Shown here: positions 51,283-63,964 of the stretch, in pieces
How positions within the stretch are numbered: position 1 is the stretch's first letter
How the letters are laid out: every line of letters begins with the position of its first letter
Source: Trogon surrucura
Lineage: Eukaryota > Chordata > Aves > Trogoniformes > Trogonidae
Assembly (NCBI GenBank): GCA_020746105.1
Contig: CM036617.1
Coordinates: 35,555,898 to 35,619,897 of the forward strand
Direction of reading: 5' to 3'
Length of the DNA stretch: 64,000 bases
Notes under the pieces: generated by a model
The model's input: the letters and a program-made list of their open reading frames with translations, nothing else
Database searches by the model: none
What the model was told of the DNA's origin: nothing
Made by a program: the position numbers and the translations under genes

Positions 51283-53128
51283 ACACAAGCGTGCTTAGCT
51301 CTAGCAGGGAGGTGGGAACTGCTTGGTGCTGCTTGTCCTTAGGACCGGGGATGAACCTTTGACCACCTTTTATTTTGCAGTACTGGTGTTGCCCAAGACT
51401 CCCACTTTCTGGCAAGCCACCGAGGCACTGTATGGTTGCATAAAACAGGAGAACAACCACCAGCTTACCGCCTTCTGCCAATATTTTAAGGAAATAATAC
51501 ATGGCTGATTATGTTGCTCTTGAAGTCCACATAAAGACCCACATGCAGGTATATATGCCAGGCTGTGAATCCCAGTCTCAGTTTTGTTGTTAAGTCATTA
51601 GGGAGGAAATTAGCTGCAATTGTTGCTGTTGGTGATTCTCTTCTGCCTGCTTTAAATCTACTACTAAATGTGTTACCTTTCCCAAGGATTGTGAGTCGTG
51701 TCAGAACCTGGGGAATCTCAGTCCTGTAAGATGAGCAGTAACATCTGGGTATGCTGGAAGAGAACTGCATTTAACTGCAAAACTAGAGTCGCCGCTGACT
51801 GAAAGGAGAGCTGCTGCATGTATGGGAGAAGTTGCCTCGGTTTATTTGGACAAGCTTCCTCTTCAACATCTCCCCTTCTAGTTCCAGCATTGGTTTTCTG
51901 AACTCTTTTACTCTTTAGGCAGCACTCCAGACAGGCAACCGTAGACTGGGTCCTCTTGGATGGAGTAAGACAAGGTGCCAATCTACAAAAGGATTTTTAG
52001 AGTTAGGTCTTGTTCGTGAGCTCTGTACTTTCCACTTTGAGTTTCAGGGAAAAGCACAAGCGCACAAAAGGGTTCCAAAACTTGTCCTCTATTCATAGTG
52101 TAATCAGTGTCCTCTGGCATAACCACACCCCTGGCAATCTTACCTGAGTATTCCTCTGCGTTCTCGTGCAGATACTGCGATGCCTGTTGGGCAGAGAAGG
52201 TGGTGTTATCTTCAACAAGAGTAATGGGAAAAAAAAGTACTTTAACTAGAGTCATCTTAGTTTCATGGTCTTAATACTTCTGAACTCATTTGCATGGTCC
52301 AGATGGTCTCGAAAAAAACCCACACGTTGAGTTTGTTATCAGTCTGCAGCTCATTTTCTTGGCTTTACGGGTTTTGGGTGTTGTACTTTTTTTCTGTGTG
52401 GCCACTGATGCGTTGTTCCTCGTCCATTTCCTGGCTGCAAACTACATTTCACTTCTGATTTCCGTGAGAAAGCGCATAGGGCGTGCCCTGCAAATTAATT
52501 CAGGCTTGTGATTGCAGAAATACAGATCAGACGGGCGAGTTCCAGTAAGAGACCAGTAAATAAAATGGCCAAGTAGTTTAGTTTTGGTGAAATCCAGAGC
52601 AGTAAATGCTTGAGACCTTTCAGACCTTGGAAAGGCACCAGCTTCTGCAACCATACAGTCCGAGAGTGGAAGCATGAATATGTCATTTTGTACCTTCAAC
52701 AGATACTGTTTCAGGTTGCTTGAAAACCCAGGAAAATTATCACCCATACAAGTGTTTCTCACTGCTACCTGCAGACAAACAGGTTAAAAATTTATTTTCA
52801 ATAAATCAACAATGGCAGCTAGAATGGGGGTTCTACCCTGAGCATGAATTCCGTAGCTCCCAACAAGTTAAGTTATGGTTATAATAACAGCAACAAAAGA
52901 GGAGAAGTCTAGGAATATTAATTAAAAGTAGATTGTCCTGGTACCTGTTCTGTTGAAAAGCATCAGAGGAGCCTCATTAGTAAACTAATAGTTGTCAAAC
53001 ACGTTAGAGGCTGCTTTGCAAACACACAGCCTTGCCACAGCAAACCTGTGATTTAAACTTTAATATGAGGACATTACACACTTGAAAAGTGTCTGGGAAC
53101 TAAAAAGACTTCTTTTCTTGTTTTTTAG

Positions 53129-53206
53129 GTGATACTGTCACTATTGGAGATGTGTCTTTTAAACTCAAAACACCGAAGAACCCAGAACTTGTTCCACAGA
53201 ACTACA
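53129..53206 (+). CDS. VWA8: VWA8 exon 2
   Basis: This 78-bp exon follows a strong acceptor (TTTTTTAG) and ends at a GTAAGA donor. Joined to the single base left by exon 1 it reads GDTVTIGDVSFKLK and then TPKNPELVPQNY, which matches the start of the mature region of vertebrate VWA8 as I remember it. It ends in phase 1, with A as the first base of the next codon. The segment precedes the first AAA+ module, which would begin in exon 3, beyond this window. Reading across the exon 1-exon 2 join keeps the frame open, which is the best internal check of the gene model. Confidence 0.93.
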
Positions 53207-53506
53207 GTAAGACTCTGCTTTCCTTTTGAATGAATTTCAACGCTTTATTAAATTTTTTTTTTTTTCACACAAGTCACCGCACTGATTTTACTGAAATTGC
53301 CTAAGAAATATGTTTGGGAAAAACATGCAATTTGAAGAAGGCTATCTCTGCTGAGTTCTTTACTGTTTCTCTGGTTCAACTGGTTATATAGGAATCTCTT
53401 AAATTTGAATTTTACTGTCCCCTTGGTCAGTGTTGTCGACCCTTTTTTACACAGACTGTCATGTTATTACTGTTAGCAAATATACAGATAGATACAACTC
53501 TGTGCC

Positions 53507-54780
53507 TGGCAATATCATGGAGCAAATCCTCCTGGAAACTGTGCCAGGGCACATGGAAGATATGGAGGCAATTGGTAACAAATTGTGCCTGACAAATTTA
53601 GTGGCCTTATATGGTGGGATTACGGCGTCGGTGGGTGAGGGCAAAGCACCTGATGTCCTCAGTGTGGACATATTCAAAGCATTTGTTAGTGTGCCACACA
53701 ACGTCCTTGTCTCTAAACTTGGGGGGTGTGGATCTGACAGATGGACCACTCGGTGGATAAGGAATTGACTGGATGATCACACTCGAAAGAGTTGTGAGTG
53801 GTTCAATGTCCGATTGGAGACCAGTGGCGAGTGGTGTTCCTCAGGGGTTGGTGTTAGGGCCAGTGCTATTTAGTATTTTTGTCAGTGACATGGACAGTTG
53901 GATTGAGTGCACCCTCAGCACATCCGCTGATGACACCAAGCTGCGTGGTGAGGTCAATATGCTGGAGGGTAGGGATGCCATCCAGGGGGCCCTCAATAGG
54001 CTTGAGAGGTGGGCCCAGGCAAGGACGAGTACAAGGTCCTGCACCTGGGTCAAGGCAATGCCAAGCACAGTTGCAGGATGGGTGTTAAGTGGATTGAGAG
54101 CAGACCTACAGAGAAGGACTTGGAGATGTTCACTGATGAGAGGCTCAGCATGGCCCAGAAATGAGTACTTGCAGCCCAGAGAGCCAGTAGCATCCTGGGC
54201 CATGTCAAGAGAAGCATGGCCATCAGGGAGGGGATTCTTCCCTTCTGCGCTGCTCTGGGGAGACCCTGCCGTGAGCACTGCATCCGGCTCTGGGGACCCC
54301 AGTATAACAAAGACATGGACCTGTTGGAATGAGTCCAGAGAAAGGCCATGAAGGTGATCCAGGGACTGGAGCACCTCCCCTGTGAGGACAGACTGAGAGA
54401 GTTGGGGCTGTTCAGCCTGGAGAAGAGAAGGCTTCGGGGAGACCTTGTAGCGGCCTCCCAGTACCTGAAAGGGGCCTGCAGGGAAAATGGGGAGGGACTC
54501 TTGGTCAGGGAGTGCAGTGATAGGGCAAGGGGTAATGGTTTCGAACTGAAGGTGAGTAGCATTGAATTAGATATTAGCAAGAAATTATTTTCTGTGATGA
54601 TGGTGAGACGCTGGAACAGGTTGCCCAGAGAAGCTGTGGATGCCTCATCCCTGGAAGTGTTCAAGGCCAGGCTGGATGGGGCTTTGAGCAACCTGGTCTG
54701 GTGGGAGGTGTCCTTGCCTGTGGGAGGGGGCTTGGAACTAGATAGTCTTTAAGGGCCTTTCCAACCCGAACTTGAATCGT
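53507..54780 (+). mobile_element. CR1 LINE, 1.27 kb, decayed reverse transcriptase
   Basis: A longer copy that begins upstream of the palm. Fragments in several frames follow CR1 order: NKLCLTNLVALYGGITASV, then motif [18 protein letters not shown], then [21 protein letters not shown] (the usual FADD is changed to SADD), and at the end [43 protein letters not shown] and [31 protein letters not shown]. There are frame changes, a TGA before the palm (53766-53768) and a TGA at 54330-54332 in the LLERVQ segment. The tail is worn. It starts only about 300 bp after the exon 2 donor. Confidence 0.94.
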
Positions 54781-56397
54781 ACTTGAGTACAATTTCTTTG
54801 TATATTTAAATTTAGGATTTTTTTTAATCCCTTAGTGCATAAGTTCTATGGTTATGTTACTATGGAGAAGAAAGTCATATTCCTTTAGTGAAATTAAGTA
54901 GATTGTGTTGGCTTCGTGCCAGTTATCTCCTCTTTATGAGGCATTTGGAGACTGTGCTTTGCTTAAGGGATTTTTTTCTTGCTTTAAGAGTACTTTTTGT
55001 TTTGCTGTGTGGATGACTGCTATAGATACAAGGTGGTTTGGTATAAGGTAGATGAATGTAATTGCATATTTATACTAATCTATAAACTGAAATGTTATCT
55101 AATGTGAGCTTTTATTATAGTAATTAATATTACTTTTAAATGACCAATTAACTTAACTGATTTTCCTTAAACTACAAATGAAAGTAGTTTGGTCACCCAC
55201 CTAAGTGGGAATATCCCTGAAAAAATCTCAGGTACTGTAGTGTTTGCAGTGGAAAATTAAGAAGTAGAAGCTGAAACACTTACTGTTCATTTTCTAGTAC
55301 TGCATATATTGTTTTCTAGTTCATCATTTGTGTAGAACGGAATATTTTTAGTTTTGTTATTCTGCCAGGTAAAAGCTGTGTTAAAATGCAGTGATGGTGA
55401 AAGTGCATATCTATAATTTATACCAAATTTTAGAGATGTTATAACTTATTCTCAACTCAGCATTATTATTCTAGGCTTAAAAGTAGCCTGGAAAATCTGA
55501 AAAAGAATTGTGACACAATAAGGAATATAAATGTAATAAGTACCTGCAAAACTTTATATTTGTCATTTTGTATATGTTACCAAAATATTTCATACTTTGT
55601 GTTACCAGATTAAACTGTTTTTTTAACTCCTATATAGAATCTTGTTACATTTAGCAGAAAAGGGTAGGATAGGTACTACTAATTGCCTTCTGTTTTCCTG
55701 TCTTTACTTTTCAGGTTTTATGCTAGGTACTTAACTTCTGCATGAAGAACTCCATTTTGTGTGTTAATGTAAAATATTAATTTGTTTTGCTATTGCTGGC
55801 AAATGACTTTTTCTTGGAAGATAAGTAAATGTACATTAAATCTGAATTGTTCTTATTTTTATTTTTATAAGTGACAAGTAAAAGTGAGTCATACACAAGG
55901 GAATTTTGTTAATGGGTTTTCTGTCATAACTGTGTCTGGCATGTTCTAGAAAGAGGGCACTTATTTTTGTACTGCTTGTTCTTTTATCAGTAAAAAGAAA
56001 CTCTACGTTTTTAAAATCTCACCATGCCTGAAAAGCATGATTATTTCTTCAAGTATACTTTGGAGAAACTTTGTATGGCTTTCCATGATGGTTTAGATCT
56101 AAAATTTAATTGTGAGAATGCAAATTTTTTTTTACGTTGAGTTCATGTCAGTGCTTTTTTTAGTAGTTTGTGCGAATTTCATGCAAATTGCAGCATACCA
56201 GCTATTTTGTGTATTTATTAATATTGACAAAACAATTCCTAACACACCTTCTCCATGATACTTTATTTAATGATGACAAATCCTTATTAAGGCAGTAAAA
56301 GGGGCACTCTCTTGCAACACCACATCAGCTCTGCTGCTTTCTGAAGGTGCATTTGAGAGTTTGGCTGTGATCATGTTACGTGCAACTGCATGAATTA

Positions 56398-56504
56398 TCA
56401 TAGAATCATAGAATGGCCTAGGCTGGAAGGGACCTTAGAGATCATTTAATCCAACCTCCCTGTCATGGGCAGGGACGCCTCTCAACTAGATCAGGCAACA
56501 CATG
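56398..56504 (-). mobile_element. SINE/CR1 tail without tRNA head
   Basis: On the - strand this is the same tail as in the SINE at 13411-13583 (GTTGCCTGATCTAGTTGAGA through GGATTAAATGATCTCTAAGG to two ATTCTATG units) with only one or two differences. Similarity stops at CACATG, within a few bases of the SINE head/tail junction. No tRNA-like head follows. Confidence 0.87.
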
Positions 56505-59500
56505 AGAAATTGTGGAAGATGAATTTCAAACTGTGTGGTTTTGTGTCAGGTGTCCCTAGTCTAAGCACCCTCTCCCATGTGTCATCCAAGTGTTATGTTT
56601 GTATATGAGGGCTTAAGTGATAAATCCTGTTAATTTGTCCATTGAGATATACAGAAAACCAATTATTTTGGGGGATTTCGACAGGTTAGTGCGTGTAATA
56701 ATGAAATACAAACAAAAAAAAAAAAGGTAGCGCTAAGTGGACTTCCATGCTTGAAAGGGAATTGTTTTAATGTTGAGGAATTGGGGTTATTTCTCTGTGG
56801 TAGGCTCAGTGGTGCCAGCAGTTCCTATTATTTATTGTTCACCTGTTGCCTGTCGGGTTCCTCTGTGTCCTTCCAGAATGGTGTGAACCACATGCTAAAC
56901 CAAGGCCAAGCCTGTGAGTTCGGTTATTGTAGGTTCAGATTTGCACTGGGATGTGTTTTTGTTCATATTTCCGTTAACTTTAAGTCTGAGTATTGGAGAG
57001 CGGCACGTTACAGAGACAGGCTATATAACAGGATGACTGTAATTTTGTGCTAACAAAGACTTTTGTCAGTACGTTTCTTTTTTCCTGGCCTAAGGAAAGA
57101 TGTCTCTTCTCAGAGATGGTGATTATTTCAACAGTTTGAGTTTTCTGGTAGGTTTGCAAACGATCTACTACTTGACCGTTACCACCTAATCCAGAAACTG
57201 AAATAGTGGGGTTTTTTTGAAATAGTTTTTTTTTTGTCAGTAGAGCTCTGAACACTTTGCATGATTATCCCCGTTTTGCCTGTACTGAGAGTGAGGCAGA
57301 GGGAAACGTGGGGACGTGGAAACCTACGGTGGAGGTCTGGGTGGAGCTGAGGGATTGTCTGCGCTGTTCCTTGTGCCTCAAAGCCAGGTCAGCTGAATCT
57401 GAACCGTTCTGAGAGATATTTGTCCTCCTTGTTCTTAAAATGTGCTGGTGATGTAGGTTCCAGAAACTGTTTACACACTTTGCTCCAATAATTAACAATT
57501 CTTGTGAGAAAAAAACCCTTTTTCTGATGCCTCATTTAGATCTTTTTGGACATACTTTCAGTTCCCTGGGCTCGTTCTAGCTAACATAACCATGATGTAG
57601 AGATGGCTTTTTTCTTCATTGTGATTCTGTCTTGCATATTGGAAAACAGTTAAGATTTTCAGTCACTTGTTTTCTGCACTAAAGTCAGTTTTCTTTTGGT
57701 AATTCTTCTTGCTCTTTTCTAGAATTATTTAACTTTTTGGTGTTGGACTGAGCTGTTGTGCTCAAAGCAGACACAATATGTCCTTCCAGTTGGAGTCTGA
57801 GCTACAGATAACTGCTCTGGCTATGTATTTCCCCATGAGTTATACATCCACCTAAGAAAAGTTTCATTTATTCCATGTTTATATGTCACTAAGAGCAACT
57901 CAGTCTTCTGAGTCCCATTCAAGTTTCTTTCAGAAAACTGTTTGGTTTACATGGTTGCTTTATATTTTCTTTTCATTGCTACTCACATGGAGAATTTACG
58001 TATGTTGACCTTACATCTTTCTGTGAAGCAATTGACTCAGAGGAATTAATGATAAATGATATCATGGTGTCATCCAAGAAGTAACTTCCCCCTTTCTAAG
58101 CCCCTACAAAGACTCGCAACTTGTTTCCTTACCACCACAAGGACAAAAAACTTTTGGAATGAAGACTGTTTCCATGAAAAATTTATAAGGTAAAATAGTA
58201 TTCCAGTGAAAATTGTTTGTGGTATAACAATGTTGTGAGACTTTGAAAACTCTTTGGGCTCTGTGCATCAGCGTAAAACTGGAAAAGCAGCAATGTTTTG
58301 CTTGCAAAGTCCTAAATGAAAGCAGCTGAAAGCAGGTCACATAGAGATGCAACATCTTCACCTTGGCCATGCTGCCTCATTCCCCACATCCTGGGCAGCT
58401 CGCTCTTTTCTTTCATTGTCCCTTAGCCTGAAGAAGCTGTGAAATAAGTCTCAGTGAGCTCACTTTTTTTGGTAAACATTTTCTCTTTTTGAAATGTATT
58501 TATATTTTTAGACCACCCCCCCCCGCCTTGTCCCCTTCTTCCTCAACCGTATTTTAGGGCAGCTGCCCCCAGTGCTGGATGTACCGCAAACTGCTGTGCG
58601 AAGCTGAAGGACCCACTTGATCATTGAGAGGGACACCTTGTTCTCCTGATGAACTTTTGCCTGCCCTGGTCAAAGGAGCCTTTCTCAGACTCTGAACATG
58701 CACTGTAGCAAAGGTTCAGGGTATGCAGGGGTCTTTTTGTATTCTTCTGAAAATTACTTATATTGATGTCTTCTAAGTGCCCGTTGGTTATTATGCGATT
58801 GACAAAACTAGAGTCGTACGGGGACGTGAGCTCTAATGTATTTTGTACCACATCTGGCATAGATATTCTTGGGAAACAGTTCATTTAGCTGTCTGTGTCT
58901 TAACAGTGGAAAGAGGTAGGTGTCTCCTTCGTTTATGGGATTTCTTCTGTAGGTGGGACACAAGAACTTGCCAGCAGATACTCTCTGCTGTCTCCAGCGA
59001 ATCTTATGGCTTCAGTGAGTGGAGAGTGTGCCAAGAATTCGAGTCTGAGTGAACTGGAAAATTTCCGAGGCTCGCATAGCCAGTTCAGTCTTGGTTTTAT
59101 CAAAAGCTGATTTGTGGATCAAATAAGAGCAGCTGCTGCATTTGCTTCAAAAGCTATCTGCAACGTTTTCTTCTTTGCTTGTTTAGAGATTTCTCCGTTC
59201 AGCTTCAACTGCTCACTTTACAAAATGTTTGCACAGCTTCTGCTAGGTGTTGTCCTACTTACTGCGTATTACAAAGCAATAGTATGCAATTTCTTCCACT
59301 GCCCATCCTTGATACACAGGAATAGCAAATTGTAGCATCGACTACTCTCTGCATGTGCCAGATGGTGTCTTAGAGAATACGCTGTAGAGGCTTCCTACGC
59401 ACCATCCTGCAGATTAGGGGTACAGGGCCAGCTACTCAACTACTGCAAATCATCAGAATGCCACTAAACAGATTGTGCAAACCCAGTTTGCATTAGATGC

Positions 59501-60068
59501 TATCTGACTCATGGGATAATTAATAAAAATTACTGTAATATACATGCTGATGCTTTTTTCAGCTAATTCGCCTTGTCTTCTAAATGTCATAGAAAATGAT
59601 GAAGTGGTGCTTGTGGTAAAGTTAATATACAGTACTTGAACAGAGAGGAATTTTTCCACGTCGTGCTGGAGAAAACCTAAAAGCTTCACAGTGCAGGTAC
59701 CATGGTACAAGTAGTCTAAATATATTGAAATACTATACAAGGTGCTGTATGTGCATCTGAAGTTGGTTTTGAAGAGCATACTGTGCTTTGGAAACAGTTT
59801 ATGCGGCATAAACTGCACATACGAAGAAAATTCTCTATTCTTCTGATTTTAGAAGGCCATAACTGGGAAACTGAAGTAGACTTAGTGTCTGGAGCGATGT
59901 ACAGATACTACACGTTGGTATAGAAGGAGTTGATAAATGGAAGGTGCTGTCGTGACAGTTCACCTTAGGGAAGGCTTGATTTGAGTTGCCGACATTATTT
60001 GTAAGGGGATTCCTTCGAGTGAGTTTGCAGATGGTCGGTGGGGCTGACTTTGTGATTGAAAACATATA

Positions 60069-60133
60069 TCACAGAATCACAGAATTATTGAGGCTGGAAA
60101 AGACCTCTGAGATCAAGTCCAGCCTGTAGTTGA
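60069..60133 (-). mobile_element. CR1 tail fragment
   Basis: A 65-bp CR1 3' end: GGCTGGACTTGATCTCAGAGGTC, then CCTCAATAATTCTGTGATTCTGTG on the - strand. It is the same tail type as the element at 26951-27677. Confidence 0.85.
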
Positions 60134-62199
60134 TCCAACTGTGATCTGGATGGGAGGAGAAATGAGGGGAAAGGCCAAGCAATGGAACCATTTTCTAGGA
60201 AATGGACGGATAAGGAATTGTGTCTTTTGTGTCCTTTTCTCAAAAATAAAGCAAAGTTAGGAAATTATAGGAGACTTTGAAAAGTTATGTTTTCTGTATT
60301 AGTATTTTGGAGTAAATTTAGGTTGTTTAAATGCAATGATGTGAATATGAGTGTGCTGAAATTCCTTAAGGGCTTGCAGGGAGATTGTGTTCCTAAGATT
60401 TTAGATTTATTTGAATGCTGTGTACTCATGTTCTCTTTTACGTGACAGTTTGTCTTGCAGATGCTGTTGAACGTCCTTAGATCCTGTTTCTATTTACGGT
60501 GTTGCTTTTAAGTGACCCGAGTTTTTTCTTGAGACCATCCTAAAAATAAAAGAGATAGCTACACATATTAATGTGAATTACGCCAGAAGCATTTGTAGTC
60601 ATGCTGTGTCAAAGCTGTCTTTGCCGTGCTTCTAATGTATGACTTTTGACATGAAAGATTCAGCGTTTCAGCAAGATTTCCAAGCTTATTTGTCCACTTT
60701 AAGTAACTTTTTTTTTTTTTTTGAGAGCAGCTATTATGAAAGCACACTAGACACATATTGGCAAGTTGATAAAACAGGTAGAAGTAATAATGAATGTACA
60801 TCTTGGTGACATATCTGCCTTGCAATTTTAATGGTACCTTTAATACAATACCTTTGTTTTCATGGTAGTTTGCAAATTGCCATACCTGTGCAGTAGCAAA
60901 GTTTGGACAGAGTAGTTCTTCTGGTCTGATGTGTTACCCTTTGTTTCTCAAAGAGTGTGTGTAATAGGAACTTTCTTAATTCTCTTGAAAATCTTATAGA
61001 AAGGAACATGTTATTCTCTGCGAGGACTTTATTTGCATTCGGCCTGTTGTGTGTGGTATGTGTGATGTGCATTGCTTTTGGAAAACTATATTGCCGCGGA
61101 GAAGAAAATAGCCTTACATTTGTATGGTCTTGCCATACCGTATGTGACAGCTGAACCTACTGAAAGCTGTTTAGAAAACAAAACACGAAGGCAAACCTGC
61201 AATGTTTATTTACAACTAATGTGATAATCCTAATGCATAGATTACTCACCCACAGGTGTATGCTCTTTCTGTTCATATGGGTGGTCAGGATCGATTCTTC
61301 CAGAGTTAAGATTTCTCTGGGAGTTGGAGAAGATTTCAGATGGCTTTTCTGAGTGCCAGACCAAAAACATTCAGTTAAAATTTTGGATGAAGCTGTTCTG
61401 AGCCATCTTTATGCTTGAAAAATCTTCCTTGAATCTCATACAGTCATTTATTACTGTTTTTATGATCTAACACAAATGAATTTTAATTCTGATATACCCA
61501 GACCTAGCAATGAACCCACAGAACTGAGGGACACTATTACTTGCCATCCTCAACTCTGCCCTACACGTGCTGCATCACCTGTCTCGGGAAAGCTGATGTA
61601 AAACCAAGGCTTGCGTTTGGTTTTTTTTTTTAGAATTTTGGCTTCTAGTTGCAATCAGTAACCGTGCTGAAAAAAAGGTAAATAACCTAGTATTAACTTG
61701 AACATTTCACTGCCTCTTGCTCCTTTCTTAGCATCCCAGATGCCACCCCTGAGGCTCCAGCTTCAAACACCGTCATCGGTCTTGTTGGATTGTTCTGAAA
61801 GCAACCATATACGTGCATGCAGGCATAAATGTCCCTCCTGGCTTGCTTGTGTTCTCCCCCTCCTCAGTTGCTTTTTGCCTGTGTCTAGAGAAGATCCAGG
61901 TGTTGCTGGGGGACATGTGAAGGAATATTCTGGGGATATGAAGTGCTAGGGCCTGAATTGTACGCCCTGAATTGAAGTTGACCTATAGATGAACCTCACA
62001 ACCCCACACTATATAGTATTAATCAAATATGTAATGTATTGATCATCTATTTTAGTGTGTATGTCTATCTATCTGTCTATATATTCCAATGCCAATCTGT
62101 AAAAAGCTTTGCTGTAACACTAAATGTGCATTGGGGACTAACAGAGCAATCTTTCTTTATCTAAAGGCCAGGTGCTAGGCTAGGAAACGAGCTGCCTCT

Positions 62200-62596
62200 T
62201 GCTTTGTTAGAAACATGGTACAAGACTGTGAGACCAGAGGCCTGGCTTTGGTGAGAAATACGTGAATAAGGACCGAACTAGGTAGGGAGATTCCCCTGTA
62301 TTCTTCCTTTAACCCTGGCCAGGCTGAACAACACCAGATATTCCTGTGTTTGGAGTTATGTAAGGTTGTTTACTCAATAGTATAAAAGCTGGACCCTCTT
62401 GCCGCGACTTTGGAGACCACACCTACAAGTGGACTCACTAGGTAGGACTTCCCAATTGCTGGGATGGTTCTCCGGAATCCTTTCTGCAACAGGGACTCCC
62501 CAGCAACCACAAATTTGGATGATAATGTTAGGGCGATTGGTGATGGATCTTTCTTAATACCTATCACTAACTACATATAGTAATGATTGGGTGCAT
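62200..62596 (+). mobile_element. Probable endogenous retrovirus LTR fragment
   Basis: The stretch has promoter-like order: a TATA box (AGTATAAAAGCTGGACC, about 62378-62394), then a GC-richer 5'-leader-like segment (GCCGCGACTTTGGAGACCAC, CCGGAATCC) that resembles avian ERV LTRs as I remember them. No retroviral coding sequence is present, so it would be a solo or partial LTR. Its 3' side appears to be cut by the CR1 insertion at 62597, and the missing end could resume after 63964. The left border is uncertain and no matching target duplication was found. Confidence 0.42.
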
Positions 62597-62927
62597 TAGA
62601 ATCACAGAATCATACAATGTCAGGGGTTGGAAGGGACCTCGAAAGATCTAGTCCAGCCCTCCTGCCAGAGCAAGATCCCCTAGGGCAGCCACACAGGAAC
62701 TTGTCCAGGTGGGTTTTGAAAGTCTGTGGAGAAGGAGACTCCACAACCTCTCTGGGCAACCTGTGCCAGTGTTCCGTCACCCTCACAGTAAAGAAATTTC
62801 TCCTCATGTTGAGGTGGAACTTCCTGTGTTCTCACTTAAACCCATTATTTCTTGTTCTATTGCTGGGCACCACTGAGAAGAGATTGTCCGCTTCCTCTTG
62901 ACACCCACTCCTCAGATATTTACATAT
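62597..62927 (-). mobile_element. Older CR1 LINE, 3' part, split by a later CR1
   Basis: On the - strand this is a CR1 3' end ([34 protein letters not shown], then GGACTAGATC and tgacattgtatg/ATTCTGTGATTCT tail). Its upstream edge stops at ATATGTAAATATCTGAGG-like sequence, in the middle of the block that normally reads GACCTTATTAACGTGCACAAATATCTG (compare 4775-4800). The missing continuation is found at 63824-63964, so the two pieces are halves of one element of about 470 bp. Confidence 0.9.
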
Positions 62928-63823
62928 CTGCAAGTTTGCAGATGACACCAAGCTGGGAGAGAGTGTCGGTCTGCTGGAGGGTAGAAAGGCTCTAAAGAGG
63001 GACCTGGACAGACTGGATCGATGGGCCCAGGCCAACTGCATTTCAACAGAGCCAAATGTAGGGTCCTGCATTTTGGTCACGACAACCCCATGCAACGCTA
63101 CAGGCTTGGGGAATGGTGGCTGGAAGGCTGTCTGGTGGAAAAGGACCTGGGCGTTCTAATCGAGAGCCGGCTGAATATGAGCCAGCAGTGTGCCCAGGTG
63201 GCCAAGAAGGCCAACGGCATCCTGGCTTGTATTAGAAATTGTGTGACCAGCAGAAGTAGGGAGGTGAGTGTCCCCCTGTACTCAGCACTGGTGAGGCTGC
63301 ACCTTGAGTATTGTGTTCAGTTTTGGGCACCTCAGTATAGGAGAGATATTGAGGTGTTGGAGTGAGTGCAGAAGAGGGTGACAAAGCTGGTGAAGGGCCT
63401 GGAGAATAGACCTTACAAGGAGCGATTGGGGGAGCTGGGACTGTTCAGTTTAAGGAAGAGGAGGCTGAGGGGGGACCTCATCATGCTCTACAATTACTTG
63501 AAAGGACATTGTAGAGAGGTTGGTGCTGATCTCTTCTCACTGGTAATTAGGGACACAACCAGGGGGAATGGGTTCAAGTTGCAACAGGGCAAGTTTAGAC
63601 TGGACATTAGGAAGAAATTCTTCGCGGAAAGAGTGGTCAGACACTGGAATAGGCTGCCCAGGGAGGTGGTTGAGTCGCCATCCCTGGATGTGTTTAAGTG
63701 TCACTTAGATGTGGTGTTGGGTGATATGGCTTAGGGGTGAACTTGTAGTGTAGGGTTAATGGTTGGACTCGATGATCCCAAGGGTCTTTTCCAACGTGAA
63801 TTGTTCCATGATTCTATGATTTT
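62928..63823 (+). mobile_element. Younger CR1 LINE inserted into the older CR1
   Basis: It begins at [22 protein letters not shown] and runs in near-continuous frames: [90 protein letters not shown], a TGA (63363-63365), then the C-terminal block to [18 protein letters not shown] and the TTGGACTCGATGATCCCAAGGGTC tail with ATTCTATGAT. Its 114-residue central frame differs from the copy at 16613-17705 at only about six residues. It is 5'-truncated and inactive, and it sits between the two halves of the older - strand CR1. Confidence 0.95.
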
Positions 63824-63964
63824 ATATGTTAATAAGATCCTCTCTCAGCTGTCTCCTTTCAAGACTAAACAGCCCCAGTTCTCTCAGTCTCTCTTCACAG
63901 GAGAGATGTTCAAGTCCCTTTATCACCCTCGTCACTCTCCGTTGGACTCTCCCCAGTAGGTCCC
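63824..63964 (-). mobile_element. Older CR1 LINE, 5' part of the split copy
   Basis: On the - strand this reads CR1 ORF2 around the [34 protein letters not shown] region and has no 3' tail of its own, because its 3' part is the piece at 62597-62927. Similarity to CR1 ends at GGACCTACTGGGGAGAGTCC, giving the original 5' truncation point near 63964. Confidence 0.88.

Larger units (their letters stand above)
39111..53128 (+). other. VWA8: VWA8 intron 1
   Basis: The 14.0 kb intron runs from GTAACG at 39111 to a TTTTCTTGTTTTTTAG acceptor ending at 53128 with a strong pyrimidine tract. It holds an old CR1 (about 42978-44415) and three younger CR1 copies (44637-45960, 48357-49561, 51000-51282). From 39561 to 42977, 45961 to 48356, 49562 to 50999 and 51283 to 53128 I see no gene. 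A short simple repeat of TTATTTAA units lies at 41069-41125, and AT-rich low complexity lies at 47010-47066. Confidence 0.85.

Noticed and set aside
51360-51510. Possible VWA8 or other exon after a TTTTATTTTGCAG acceptor-like site
   Set aside because: The downstream translation does not match VWA8, and exon 1 joins exon 2 in phase without it.
62597-63823. Twin-priming inversion of a single CR1
   Set aside because: Both the - and + parts have their own, different 3' tails, and the older element continues after the insert. Nested insertion explains it better.
4441-63964. CR1 open frames as host genes
   Set aside because: Their translations are CR1 reverse transcriptase segments with 5' truncation, stops and frame changes, so they are annotated as mobile elements only.
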